Shown piece after piece: positions 9,124 through 16,924 of a DNA stretch of 64,000 nucleotides. The stretch lies in contig NZ_JACHCI010000001.1 of the NCBI RefSeq assembly GCF_014200675.1, positions 310,001 through 374,000 on the forward strand. Direction: 5' to 3'. Each line of letters starts with the position of its first letter. Within the stretch, counting starts at the first letter, position 1. Position numbers and translations under genes: made by a program. The DNA comes from Janthinobacterium saanense (GTDB taxonomy: Bacteria; Pseudomonadota; Gammaproteobacteria; Burkholderiales; Burkholderiaceae_D). A model generated the notes under the pieces. That model did not search any database and was not told the origin of the DNA. It saw nothing but the letters and a program-made list of their open reading frames with translations.

Positions 9124-10776
9124 ATGAAAAATACGAACAAACTGCACTGCATGACCGTCGCCATCGTGCTGGCGTTTTCCAGCGCGGCCTTGCCGGCCAT
9201 GGCTGCCGGTACTGATGCTGCGCCTGTCGTGGCTGGCGCAACGGCAGCCGTGCCGGCCTTCGACCTGGACCAGGATGTCAACAGCGCCCTGAAAACCTTC
9301 GATGTGCCGGGCATTGCGATTGCCATCGTCAAGGATGGCAAGGTCATCGCGGCCAAGGGTTTTGGCGTGCGCAAGCTGGGTGATCCGGCGCCGGTCGACG
9401 CCAAGACGCTGTTCGAAGTGGCGTCCAACTCGAAAGGCTTTACGGCGGCCACGCTATCCATGCTGGTCGACGAAGGCAAGCTGGCCTGGGACGATCCGGT
9501 GACCAGGCATTTGCCCGGTTTTCAGATGTACGATTCCTACGTGACGGGCGCCATGACCATCCGCGACCTGCTGACGCACCGCAGTGGCCTGGGCCTGGGC
9601 GCTGGTGACTTGCTGTGGTGGCCGACCACCACCTTCAGCACCGATGAAATCATCGAAAAGCTGCGCTACATCCGTCCGGCCACGAGTTTCCGCAGCAGCT
9701 ATGCCTACGACAATCTGCTGTACATCGTCGCCGGCAAGATCATCGCTGAAAAGACGGGCAAGACCTGGGGCGAGGCCGTGCATGAACGCATCCTCACGCC
9801 GCTGGGCATGACGTCCACCACCACCAGCCTGGCCGAAAACGCAGGCAATCCGGACGTCGCGAACGCGCACAGCAAGATCAATGGCAAAATCGCCGCCGTC
9901 AAATCGATGCCGGTGCCGAACGCCGTGGGCGCCGTCGGCATCAACACGAATGCGGAAGATATCGCCAAGTGGATGATGGTGCTGCTCGATGGCGGCAAGA
10001 TCGCCGGCGTGAAGGACAAGGACGGCAAGCAAGCGCGTCTGTTCAGCGAAAAGCAGGGCCGTGAAATGTGGTCCGAGCAAACGCCGGTGAAAATCGGCGA
10101 GCCGAAACCGGCGCTGGCCGCGACCAAGCCGAACTTCAGCGCCTATGGCCTGGGCTTCCAGCTGCGCGATTACAAGGGCATGAAAGTGGCCATGCACGGT
10201 GGCGCACTGCAAGGCTTTTATTCGCGCGTGGTGATGGTGCCGGAAGCGAAACTGGGTGTGGCGATTTTGACCAATGCCGAGAATGGCGGCTCGATGACGG
10301 CGCTGCAATGGCGCATCCTCGACCATTACCTCAATGCCGCACCGTCGGACTGGATCAAGCTGGTAGCCAAGGTGGAACAGGACCAGCACGAAGCCGAAGT
10401 CAAAAAGGTGGGCAATGCGTCGAGCGCGCGCGCCGCAAAATCGCAGCCTTCGCTGCCGCTGGTCTCGTATGACGGTGAATACGAAGATGCCTGGTATGGC
10501 AAGGTCGTGATCAGGCATGAAGGCAAGAAGCAGATCCTCAGCTTCACGCGCACGCCAGACCTGACGGGCGAGCTGGAACACTTCCAGCACGATACCTTCA
10601 TCGTGCGCTGGAAAGAGCGCAACTTCAACGCCGACGCCTATGTAACGTTCTCGCTGAACCCGGACGGCAGCATCGACCGCGTGAAGATGGCGCCCGTCTC
10701 GGCCGAAACGGATTTCAGCTACGACTTCCAGGATTTGAACCTGGTGCCGGTGAAAGCCAGGGCAGACAAGAAATAA
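9124..10776 (+). CDS. Serine hydrolase, class C beta-lactamase/CubicO-like, with C-terminal DUF3471-type domain
   Basis: 550 residues with a signal peptide (ending ALPAMA). The beta-lactamase fold signatures are present: SxxK as S101-N-S-K104 (VASNSKGF), YDN in SYAYDNLLY as the YxN motif, and HGG (AMHGGALQGF) as the KTG equivalent. The last 100 or so residues (YEDAWYGKVVIRHEGKK) resemble the small beta-rich domain found after many CubicO-type esterases and D-amino peptidases. The family covers carboxylesterases, D-aminopeptidases and penicillin-binding enzymes; a true beta-lactamase is less likely given the extra domain. A GGAG sequence precedes the ATG, and a strong terminator follows. It probably acts in the periplasm next to the aminopeptidase. 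Confidence 0.87.
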   Translation: MKNTNKLHCMTVAIVLAFSSAALPAMAAGTDAAPVVAGATAAVPAFDLDQDVNSALKTFDVPGIAIAIVKDGKVIAAKGFGVRKLGDPAPVDAKTLFEVASNSKGFTAATLSMLVDEGKLAWDDPVTRHLPGFQMYDSYVTGAMTIRDLLTHRSGLGLGAGDLLWWPTTTFSTDEIIEKLRYIRPATSFRSSYAYDNLLYIVAGKIIAEKTGKTWGEAVHERILTPLGMTSTTTSLAENAGNPDVANAHSKINGKIAAVKSMPVPNAVGAVGINTNAEDIAKWMMVLLDGGKIAGVKDKDGKQARLFSEKQGREMWSEQTPVKIGEPKPALAATKPNFSAYGLGFQLRDYKGMKVAMHGGALQGFYSRVVMVPEAKLGVAILTNAENGGSMTALQWRILDHYLNAAPSDWIKLVAKVEQDQHEAEVKKVGNASSARAAKSQPSLPLVSYDGEYEDAWYGKVVIRHEGKKQILSFTRTPDLTGELEHFQHDTFIVRWKERNFNADAYVTFSLNPDGSIDRVKMAPVSAETDFSYDFQDLNLVPVKARADKK

Positions 10777-10795
10777 ACGCAGCCGCGTAATAGCA

Positions 10796-10819
10796 AAAGG
10801 CCACCGCAAGGTGGCCTTT
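10796..10819 (+). terminator. Intrinsic terminator after the serine hydrolase (bidirectional)
   Basis: AAAGGCCACC-GCAA-GGTGGCCTTT stem-loop ending in T-rich sequence; it can also end the convergent methyltransferase transcript. Confidence 0.85.
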
Positions 10820-10842
10820 CTGATTGGTGGCCCCGCTCTTGA

Positions 10843-11670
10843 TTACTGCTTGATGAACTTCAGGGTCATGCGGTCGCTCTCGCCGATGGCCGTGTATCTG
10901 GCGCGGTCGGTATCGTTGTTGGCATAGGTGGGCGGCAGCGCCCAGACGCCGCCCTGATGGTCGGCATTGTCCTTGGGATTGGCGTTGATTTCCGACTTGG
11001 CGGCCAGTTTGAAACCCGCGCTTTCAACCAGGCGTATCACATAGGCTTCATGCATATAGCCGGTGCTGGCCTGTGCATCCTGCGCCTTGCTGGCGGGCAG
11101 GCGGTGCTCGACGATGCCGAATACGCCACCCGGTTTCAGGCTGTCATGGACTTCCTTGAACAGCGTTTTCATGCCATCTTCGCCGATCGGTATCCAGTTA
11201 TGGATATTGCGGAAGGTCAGCACCATGTCGGCCGTGCCCTTGGGCGCGATGCGGTAGGTGGCCGGTGGTGCAAAGGCGCCGATTTCCACCTTGCCGAAAG
11301 CGGCCGGATTGGTATCGAGCTTTTGCTGGAAGCGGGCCGCGCTCTTGCGCGCGCCTTCGCTGGCGGACTGCGGGTCGCTGCCGGCGGCGATCAGCTTGCC
11401 GTGGTCGTGCAGATACGGGCCCAGAATCTCCGTGTACCAGCCGCCGCCGGGCGCCAGTTCCACCACCGTCATGGTGGGCTTGATGCCGAAGAAGGTCAGT
11501 GTTTCGTACGGGTGGCGGGCGCTGTCGCGCACTGCGTTGGCGGGTGTGCGTGCGCTGCCGGCAATCGCCGCCTTCAGGGCTGCGTCACCGCTGTCGGCAG
11601 CCACTGCGGCGCCGCCGCTGCAGGCCAGCATGGCGGCCAATACTGCGGCCAGGGATACGCGCTTGCTCAT
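10843..11670 (-). CDS. Secreted class I SAM-dependent methyltransferase-like protein
   Basis: 275 residues. A signal peptide (MSKRVSLAAVLAAMLACSGG) precedes a Rossmann methyltransferase core: motif I reads VVELAPGGGWYTEILGPYL, with later DMVLTFRNIHNW and GGVFGIVEHR blocks. Proteins of this type, periplasmic yet methyltransferase-like, are common in Proteobacteria and have no proven substrate; SAM availability outside the cytoplasm is unclear. I chose ATG 11670 because GGAG lies six bases upstream and the signal peptide starts cleanly there; two in-frame ATGs (11682, 11691) add only short MEH repeats. It is convergent with the serine hydrolase, and 89 bases separate it from the upstream FMN-binding gene on the same strand. 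Confidence 0.8.
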   Translation of the reverse strand: MSKRVSLAAVLAAMLACSGGAAVAADSGDAALKAAIAGSARTPANAVRDSARHPYETLTFFGIKPTMTVVELAPGGGWYTEILGPYLHDHGKLIAAGSDPQSASEGARKSAARFQQKLDTNPAAFGKVEIGAFAPPATYRIAPKGTADMVLTFRNIHNWIPIGEDGMKTLFKEVHDSLKPGGVFGIVEHRLPASKAQDAQASTGYMHEAYVIRLVESAGFKLAAKSEINANPKDNADHQGGVWALPPTYANNDTDRARYTAIGESDRMTLKFIKQ

Positions 11671-11759
11671 CGTGTGCTCCATCATATGCTCCATATGTGT
11701 GGGAATCGGTTGGCGGCTATCGCCATCAATCCCGATCATCAGGCAAGCACGCGCGCCGG

Positions 11760-12428
11760 TCAAGCGGATTGTGCCGACCACGCCGCGACGTAGTCGGGCG
11801 CCTCGCTGGTGCACAGCACATCGGCGATGGCTGGGCCGCGGCCGTGCGTGAAGGGCAGTTCTCCCGTCCATACCGTGTGCAGCAGGTCCGCCTCGTCGTC
11901 TTGCGGGCCACCGCTGCGCTGCTTGACGGCGCATTCATCAAGCGCGATGCGCAGCACCGTGGTGGCGGCATATTCCTTGTCGCTGCCACCGCGCACCTGC
12001 GCCTGGCGGCCTGGGACCAGCTTGTCCATCAGCGCTTCCATGGCCGCATGCTGCAGGGCGATGTCATCGACTTTCTCGAACTGGCCATAGACCATCGCCG
12101 AGCGGTAATTCATGGTGTGATTGAAGGCCGAGCGGGCCAGTACCAGGCCGTCCAGATGGGTGACCGTCACGCAGGCGTCGCCATCGTCCAGCAAGCGCTT
12201 GAGCATGCGGCTGCCGTTCGATCCATGGATGTACAAATGTTCGGCTATGCGCCAGCAGGCGGTGGGGATGCAATGGCTGCCCAGCGCATCGGAAAAGGCG
12301 ATATGGCACAGGTAGGCGTCATCGATGATGGCGTGTACGGTAGCCTGCTCGTAGCTGGCCAGCTCGGCCACCCGGCGCACGCGGGTACGCACGCTGGGCG
12401 GTGCTGCAGGAATAGGGTGGTCGGTCAT
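11760..12428 (-). CDS. Pyridoxamine 5'-phosphate oxidase-like FMN-binding protein
   Basis: 222 residues starting at MTDHPIP. Pattern ELASYEQATVHAIIDDAYLCHIAF at the N-terminus and ACVTVTHLDGLVLARSAFNHTMNYRSAMVYG in the middle are typical of the NimA/PNPOx-like split-barrel family that binds flavin. Such proteins are frequently found beside MocR-type regulators, as here: the divergent neighbour at 12541 is one. The role may be in B6 vitamer handling or flavin reduction, but the family is broad. The 112-base intergenic region holds shared promoter elements and an inverted repeat. Confidence 0.82.
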   Translation of the reverse strand: MTDHPIPAAPPSVRTRVRRVAELASYEQATVHAIIDDAYLCHIAFSDALGSHCIPTACWRIAEHLYIHGSNGSRMLKRLLDDGDACVTVTHLDGLVLARSAFNHTMNYRSAMVYGQFEKVDDIALQHAAMEALMDKLVPGRQAQVRGGSDKEYAATTVLRIALDECAVKQRSGGPQDDEADLLHTVWTGELPFTHGRGPAIADVLCTSEAPDYVAAWSAQSA

Positions 12429-12462
12429 GGCGGCAGTCCTGTAGATGAATGGCAGAGTGCGC

Positions 12463-12502
12463 ACTATAATCGCTGGCTGGTTCTGAAAAAAGATCCAGAA
12501 CC
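12463..12502. promoter_or_regulatory. Divergent promoter region and candidate MocR operator
   Basis: A TATAAT box on the plus strand (12465-12470) overlaps TATAGT on the minus strand (12468-12463). Directly beside them is an inverted repeat GGTTCTG (12479-12485) and CAGAACC (12496-12502) separated by an A-rich centre. The arrangement suits autoregulation of the divergent MocR gene and control of the FMN-binding protein. Confidence 0.5.
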
Positions 12503-12540
12503 CAGTAATAATTTAGAGCCACGATGCAAAGGAAGGTACG

Positions 12541-14013
12541 ATGGACTACAGCCTGCTGTTCGCTAGTTTCGAGCGCGAGCACCGCGAGCGGGGCTGGCCG
12601 CGCCAGCGCCTGCTGCATGAATGCCTGCGCACGGCGATCCGCACGGGCCAGCTGGCGCCCGGCATGCGCCTGGCAGCCACGCGCGTGCTGGCGCAAGAAT
12701 TGGGTCTGGCGCGCAATACGGTGCTGTATGCCTATGAACAATTGGCCAGCGAAGGCTTGGTGCTGGCCGGCCGAGATGGCACGCGGGTGGCGGGCAGCGC
12801 CGGCATGCGTGTAGCGGCGCCGGCGGCCGAAGGCCTTGGTGCTTTGTCGCGCCGCGCCACGCATTTGCGTGGTCTGGCCGGGCAGGATGGCAATGCCTCG
12901 GTGGTGTTTCCGGCCGATGTGATGGGCGCGTTTGCACCGGGCGTGCCAGCGCTCGATGAATTCCCGCTGGTTCAATGGCGGCGCATGCTGGACCGGGCCT
13001 GGCGCGCCGTGTCGCCGCGCCAGCTCAATTATGGCGATCCGGCCGGCGAGCCGCAGTTGCGTGTGGCGATCGCCGAGCATGTGCGCGCGGCGCGCGGCGT
13101 GGCCTGCGATGCAAGCCAGGTGTTCATCACCGATGGCACGCAGAGCAGCCTGGAAGTGTGCTTGCGCGCGTTTGCCGACCAGGGCGACACCTTGTGGATC
13201 GAGCATCCCGGTTATGGCGGCGCGCTGGCGGCAGGGCGCGCCGCTGGCCTGGAGGTGATGGGCATCCCTGTCGATGCCGACGGCATGGCGCCCGGCGAGC
13301 GTGACTGGGCCGATACGCCGCCGCGCTTGATCTACACCACGCCCTCGCATCAATATCCCACCGGTAGCGTACTGAGTCCGGCGCGCCGTTTGGCCCTGCT
13401 AGAACGCGCCCGTGCGGCTGGCGCGCTGATCCTGGAAGACGATTACGACAGCGAATTTCGCCATGGCGGGCCACCGCTGGCAGCCATGCAGGGCCTGGTG
13501 AACGATGCGCCGGTGGTGTATCTAGGCACCTTCAGCAAGACCATGTTCCCTGCGCTGCGCATCGCCTTCATCGTGGTGCCGGCGGTCTTGGCCACGGCGT
13601 TCGCACAGATGCAGGCGCAGTGCGCCGTGCGCGGCCGCGCCGCCGAGCAGCTGGCGCTGGCCGAATTCATCCGCAGCGGCCTGTTTGCGCGCCATGTGCG
13701 GCGCATGCGTCGCTTGTACCGACAGCGCCGCGATGCGCTGTCAGACGCCTTGCTGCGCCATGCGTGCGCTGGCGCCAGCGTGCATGGTGGTGCGGCCGGC
13801 ATGCATCTGGCGCTGCGCTTTGACGATCCCGCATGGGATGATCTTGCACTGAGCCGGCGCGCCGCGCAGGCGGGTATCGTGGCATTGGCGCTGGGTGCGC
13901 ACGCCACCGGCGAGCGGCCCGGCTGGAGCGGTTTTCTGCTCGGTTATTCGCAGGTGCCGGCCGAGAATATGGATGGCCTGGCGCGCCAGCTGGGGGCCTT
14001 GATTTACTGCTGA
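12541..14013 (+). CDS. MocR-family transcriptional regulator (GntR winged helix fused to aminotransferase class I)
   Basis: 490 residues. Residues about 20-90 form a GntR-type winged helix (LAATRVLAQELGLARNTV, then LYAYEQLASEGL). From about 120 onward is a fold-type I aminotransferase domain with NYGDPAGEPQLR, IYTTPSHQYPTG, DDYDSEF and the PLP lysine K333 in GTFSKTMFPAL. MocR/PdxR proteins use PLP or amino acids as effectors and commonly control B6 synthesis or transport genes; here the likely target is the divergent PNPOx-like gene. The 3' end overlaps the convergent spermidine-synthase-like gene by ten bases. Effector and exact regulon are not visible. Confidence 0.9.
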   Translation: MDYSLLFASFEREHRERGWPRQRLLHECLRTAIRTGQLAPGMRLAATRVLAQELGLARNTVLYAYEQLASEGLVLAGRDGTRVAGSAGMRVAAPAAEGLGALSRRATHLRGLAGQDGNASVVFPADVMGAFAPGVPALDEFPLVQWRRMLDRAWRAVSPRQLNYGDPAGEPQLRVAIAEHVRAARGVACDASQVFITDGTQSSLEVCLRAFADQGDTLWIEHPGYGGALAAGRAAGLEVMGIPVDADGMAPGERDWADTPPRLIYTTPSHQYPTGSVLSPARRLALLERARAAGALILEDDYDSEFRHGGPPLAAMQGLVNDAPVVYLGTFSKTMFPALRIAFIVVPAVLATAFAQMQAQCAVRGRAAEQLALAEFIRSGLFARHVRRMRRLYRQRRDALSDALLRHACAGASVHGGAAGMHLALRFDDPAWDDLALSRRAAQAGIVALALGAHATGERPGWSGFLLGYSQVPAENMDGLARQLGALIYC

Positions 14014-14783
14014 TCCAGCATCCACTGTTTCAAGCCATTGACCCAGTTTTTGGCCGGCAGGTTGTACTGTTTCTTGATGGCTGCGGCGCGTTCGTACAAG
14101 TCGCTGAAATCGAGAGAAGGCGACTTTTTGAAGGCCAGTACCACGATGTTTTCATCTTGCAGTTCAGGTACCCAGACGACGGCGTCGAACACCAGTTCCA
14201 TCGCCTGCAGATTCTTGTCGTAGCTGGAGAAATCGCCAAACACATTGGTGGTCATGATGCCGTCGTCGCTCAGACAATCGAAGCAGGCTTGATAAAACTC
14301 GGGCGTGTCGAGCACGGGGCCGCGCGCTTCTTCGTCGTACAGGTCCACCTGCAGCACGTCGACTGTGCCATGGTTGCTGGTGTCGAGCACGAAGTCGAGC
14401 GCATTCATTTCGCGTACGTCGAGGCGCGCGTCATTCGGCGGCAGCGCGAACTGGGCGCCGCAGATGGCGATGATGTTGGGATTGAGTTCGGCCACCGCCA
14501 CGCTGGTCTCGGGAAAGCGGCGGTAGCTGAACTTGGTCAGTGCGGCGCTGCCCAGGCCCAGTTGCACGATGCGTTTGGGCTGTGGCTTGAACAGCATCCA
14601 CATCATCATCATTTGCACGTATTCGAGCTCGATGGCGTCGGGTTTGTCGATGCGCATGGCACCCTGCACCCACTTGGTCCCCAGGTGCAGGTAGCGGATG
14701 CCGCGGTGTTCGGTGATGGTGGCGGGAGGGTGGTCCGGATGGCTGAAGGCGGTATTGCTGTTGTTGGTGAAGTCGGTATGCAT
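14004..14783 (-). CDS. Spermidine synthase-like methyltransferase-fold protein
   Basis: 259 residues. The nucleotide-binding segment VQLGLGSAALTKFSYRRFP and AVAELNPNI match the polyamine synthase family (PF01564), and the active-site block DVLQVDLYDEEARGP retains two aspartates spaced as in SpeE. The N-terminus is short compared with true spermidine synthases and starts with a low-complexity stretch, so aminopropyl transfer is plausible but not certain; many such proteins are annotated as spermidine synthase without proof. It overlaps the convergent MocR gene at the stop codons and has no evident operon partner. Confidence 0.75.
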   Translation of the reverse strand: MHTDFTNNSNTAFSHPDHPPATITEHRGIRYLHLGTKWVQGAMRIDKPDAIELEYVQMMMMWMLFKPQPKRIVQLGLGSAALTKFSYRRFPETSVAVAELNPNIIAICGAQFALPPNDARLDVREMNALDFVLDTSNHGTVDVLQVDLYDEEARGPVLDTPEFYQACFDCLSDDGIMTTNVFGDFSSYDKNLQAMELVFDAVVWVPELQDENIVVLAFKKSPSLDFSDLYERAAAIKKQYNLPAKNWVNGLKQWMLDQQ

Positions 14784-14807
14784 GGCGCCAGTGTAGCAGC
14801 CCCTATA

Positions 14808-14833
14808 AAAAAGACGCCGCAGCGTCTTTTTTG
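14808..14833 (-). terminator. Intrinsic terminator between the PEP-CTERM gene and the spermidine-synthase-like gene
   Basis: Nearly perfect stem AAAAAAGACGC-CGCA-GCGTCTTTTTT, just downstream of the PEP-CTERM gene on the minus strand. Confidence 0.85.
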
Positions 14834-14842
14834 CAGAAGGCC

Positions 14843-15349
14843 TCAGTTGCGGCGCCGGCGCACCGCGTAGCCGATCAGGCCCAGGCCCGCCAGCAGCATG
14901 CCGTAGGTCGCCGGTTCCGGCACGGCCACGATGTTGAAATTGCCGCCATAGCTGCTAATGCCGCGCGAGATGCCGGTAATGGTCAACACCAGCGGTGCAG
15001 TCGTGGCCAGATCGCCGACCGACGCGGCGCCGGAAAAAGTCGAGCCGCCGCCGCTGGTGGCATACAACTGCAGCGCCACCCCGTTCAGGGTCGCCGACAG
15101 GAATTCGATGAATTGGTTGCGGTTCACGCTGATATTGACGAAGCCGCCGTTGACGAGGAAGTCGCCGGTCGCCGGACCAAAGGTAAAGGTGTCGATAAAA
15201 CTGTCGGCCACATGGTCCGCGCCGAAGTGTGCAGTCCACTGGGGTGCGCTGCCAGCGAGCGTGACGTCGACAGTCTTGTTGTCGGCGGCATATACGCCGC
15301 CAGCCGACACGGCAAGCACGGCTGCCAGTATCAGTGATTGTAGTTTCAT
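14843..15349 (-). CDS. PEP-CTERM sorting domain-containing exported protein
   Basis: 168 residues: signal peptide MKLQSLILAAVLAVSAGGVYA, a beta-rich middle with FIDTFTFGPATG (FxDxF-type), and the C-terminal sorting signal VPEPATYGMLLAGLGLIGYAVRRRRN-like tail, i.e. the PEP motif, a transmembrane helix and an arginine cluster. Such proteins are processed by an exosortase encoded elsewhere and end up at the surface or in extracellular matrix. I start at 15349 because the longer frame (to 15424) carries no export signal at its front. A TTGACA-type promoter lies 65-90 bases upstream. Function is unknown beyond the sorting class. Confidence 0.88.
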   Translation of the reverse strand: MKLQSLILAAVLAVSAGGVYAADNKTVDVTLAGSAPQWTAHFGADHVADSFIDTFTFGPATGDFLVNGGFVNISVNRNQFIEFLSATLNGVALQLYATSGGGSTFSGAASVGDLATTAPLVLTITGISRGISSYGGNFNIVAVPEPATYGMLLAGLGLIGYAVRRRRN

Positions 15350-15413
15350 GTTTGCCCCGCAAAGATAGTTTCGATGAGTAGCGAGCTCAGCTTTAAGCAC
15401 GCCTGAGGAATAC

Positions 15414-15440
15414 CTTATAGGCAAGACTTTTTATTGTCAA
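15414..15440 (-). promoter_or_regulatory. Candidate sigma-70 promoter of the PEP-CTERM gene
   Basis: On the minus strand TTGACA (15440-15435), a 15-base spacer and TATAAG (15419-15414), inside an AT-rich intergenic stretch. The spacer is short but both hexamers are strong. Confidence 0.45.
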
Positions 15441-15577
15441 TAATGTATTTATAAATCGAAACAGATGAGTAAATAGCTTATTGCTAACTACGGGGCAGGG
15501 TGTTGCGGATTATTTTTGACATGAATCAAAGTGATGTATTTTTAATACAGATAAATATTTTAAAAGCAATCAAATCG

Positions 15578-16924
15578 CTAACTGTTTCCTTCAGCGACAG
15601 GCAGGATCATGGTCACGGCCAGGCCGCCGCCATCGCGGTTGGACAGGGCGATGCGGCCGCCATGGGCTTCGGCGATTTCGCGCGCCAGCGCCAGGCCCAG
15701 GCCGGTGCCGCTGCGCTTGGTCGAGTAAAAGGGCACCAGCGCGTTTTCCAGCACGGCGGCATTCATGCCCGGGCCACGGTCGCGCACTTCGATGCGCAAC
15801 TGCCCCAGAGCCTGGCTGACGTGCAGGCTGATGTGCTGGGGCCGGGAACCCGATTCACGCGCATTCTTGAGCAGGTTGAGCAGCGCTTGCTGCATCTGCG
15901 CCGCATCGAAGATGGCTGGCTGCGCAGGAGGCTGGCCGTCGAGCGTGAACGCGATTTGCGAGGCCAGTGTATCGAGAAACGCTGGCCAGTCGTAGCTGGC
16001 CAGGTGTGGCGTGGGCAGCTTGGCAAAGCTGGCGTAGCCGAGGATGAAGGTTTCAAGGTGCCGTGTGCGTTCCTCTATCGTGGCGAGAATTTGCGGCAGG
16101 CGCTCGGTCTGGCCACGCCTTACCAGTTCGGCGCCGGAATGGGCCAGCGAGGCCAAAGGCGCCAGCGAATTGTTCAACTCATGGCTGATCACGCGGATGA
16201 CTTTTTTCCAGGTTTGTACTTCCTGGCGGCGCAGTTCATGCGTCAGCTGGCGCAACAGCAGCAGTTCGTGCTGGCGGCCATTCAGGCTGAAGCGCCGCCG
16301 CGCCAGGTGATAGACCTCTTCCTCTTCCCCTTCGCCGCTGGCGAACAGACCGTCCTGGCCGCGCGTCAGCGCGTCCGCCAGCGCCGGCGAGGATTGCTGC
16401 ACGATGTCTGCCAGCCGTTGGCCTTCCAGCCGGCATCCCTGGTGCAGCAACTGGCGCGCCGCCAGGTTGGCGTACACGATGGCACTGCCTTCGGCCACCA
16501 GCAGCATGGCCACCGGCGTGTTTTGCACCATGGTGTCGAGCAGCAGTTCGCGCTGTACCAGGTCGAGGCGCTGCTTGCGCAGCACGTCGCCCAGCGTGTT
16601 GTGCGCGTCGACCAGGTCGGACAGTTCATCGTTTTGCGGCCAGCGCAGGCTGAAGGCAAAGTCACCGTCCTGATAGCTGGCGACCGTGCCGCTCAAGGCG
16701 CGAAACAGTGACAGCATGGCCTGCAGCTGGATGCGGATGGTGATGACGGCGATCGGCACCACGCACAGCAGCGATAGTCCCATCACCAGCCATGGCTGGT
16801 CGGGAAAAAAATGCACCAGCAGCAGGGCGATGCCGATGCCGAGCACCATCAGGGTGCCGATCAGCGCTGTCCAGCGGGTCAGCAAGGACATGCGCAGAGG
16901 CAGCCGTGGCGTGGGCGTCGGCAT
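15578..16924 (-). CDS. Sensor histidine kinase, NtrY-like, with PAS domain
   Basis: 448 residues. Two membrane helices at about 12-65, a HAMP-like linker, a PAS region (TPVAMLLVAEGSAIVYANLAA), the H-box VISHELNNSLAPL with the phosphorylatable histidine, and N, G1 and G2 boxes (NLLKNARE, DRGPGM, GTGLGLAL). The loop between the two helices is very short, so the signal is probably sensed in or near the membrane rather than by a periplasmic domain. Its start codon overlaps the response regulator stop by one base (TGATG), and it is last in a six-gene operon encoding an ABC export system. It should phosphorylate the neighbouring NtrC-type regulator. A weak hairpin overlaps its stop codon (AGCGAT-TTG-ATTGCT then T-rich). 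Confidence 0.9.
   Translation of the reverse strand: MPTPTPRLPLRMSLLTRWTALIGTLMVLGIGIALLLVHFFPDQPWLVMGLSLLCVVPIAVITIRIQLQAMLSLFRALSGTVASYQDGDFAFSLRWPQNDELSDLVDAHNTLGDVLRKQRLDLVQRELLLDTMVQNTPVAMLLVAEGSAIVYANLAARQLLHQGCRLEGQRLADIVQQSSPALADALTRGQDGLFASGEGEEEEVYHLARRRFSLNGRQHELLLLRQLTHELRRQEVQTWKKVIRVISHELNNSLAPLASLAHSGAELVRRGQTERLPQILATIEERTRHLETFILGYASFAKLPTPHLASYDWPAFLDTLASQIAFTLDGQPPAQPAIFDAAQMQQALLNLLKNARESGSRPQHISLHVSQALGQLRIEVRDRGPGMNAAVLENALVPFYSTKRSGTGLGLALAREIAEAHGGRIALSNRDGGGLAVTMILPVAEGNS

Noticed and set aside
9124-10776. Calling this gene an ampC beta-lactamase
   Set aside because: The SxxK, YxN and HGG motifs are shared by many CubicO-type hydrolases, and the extra C-terminal domain is not found in AmpC.
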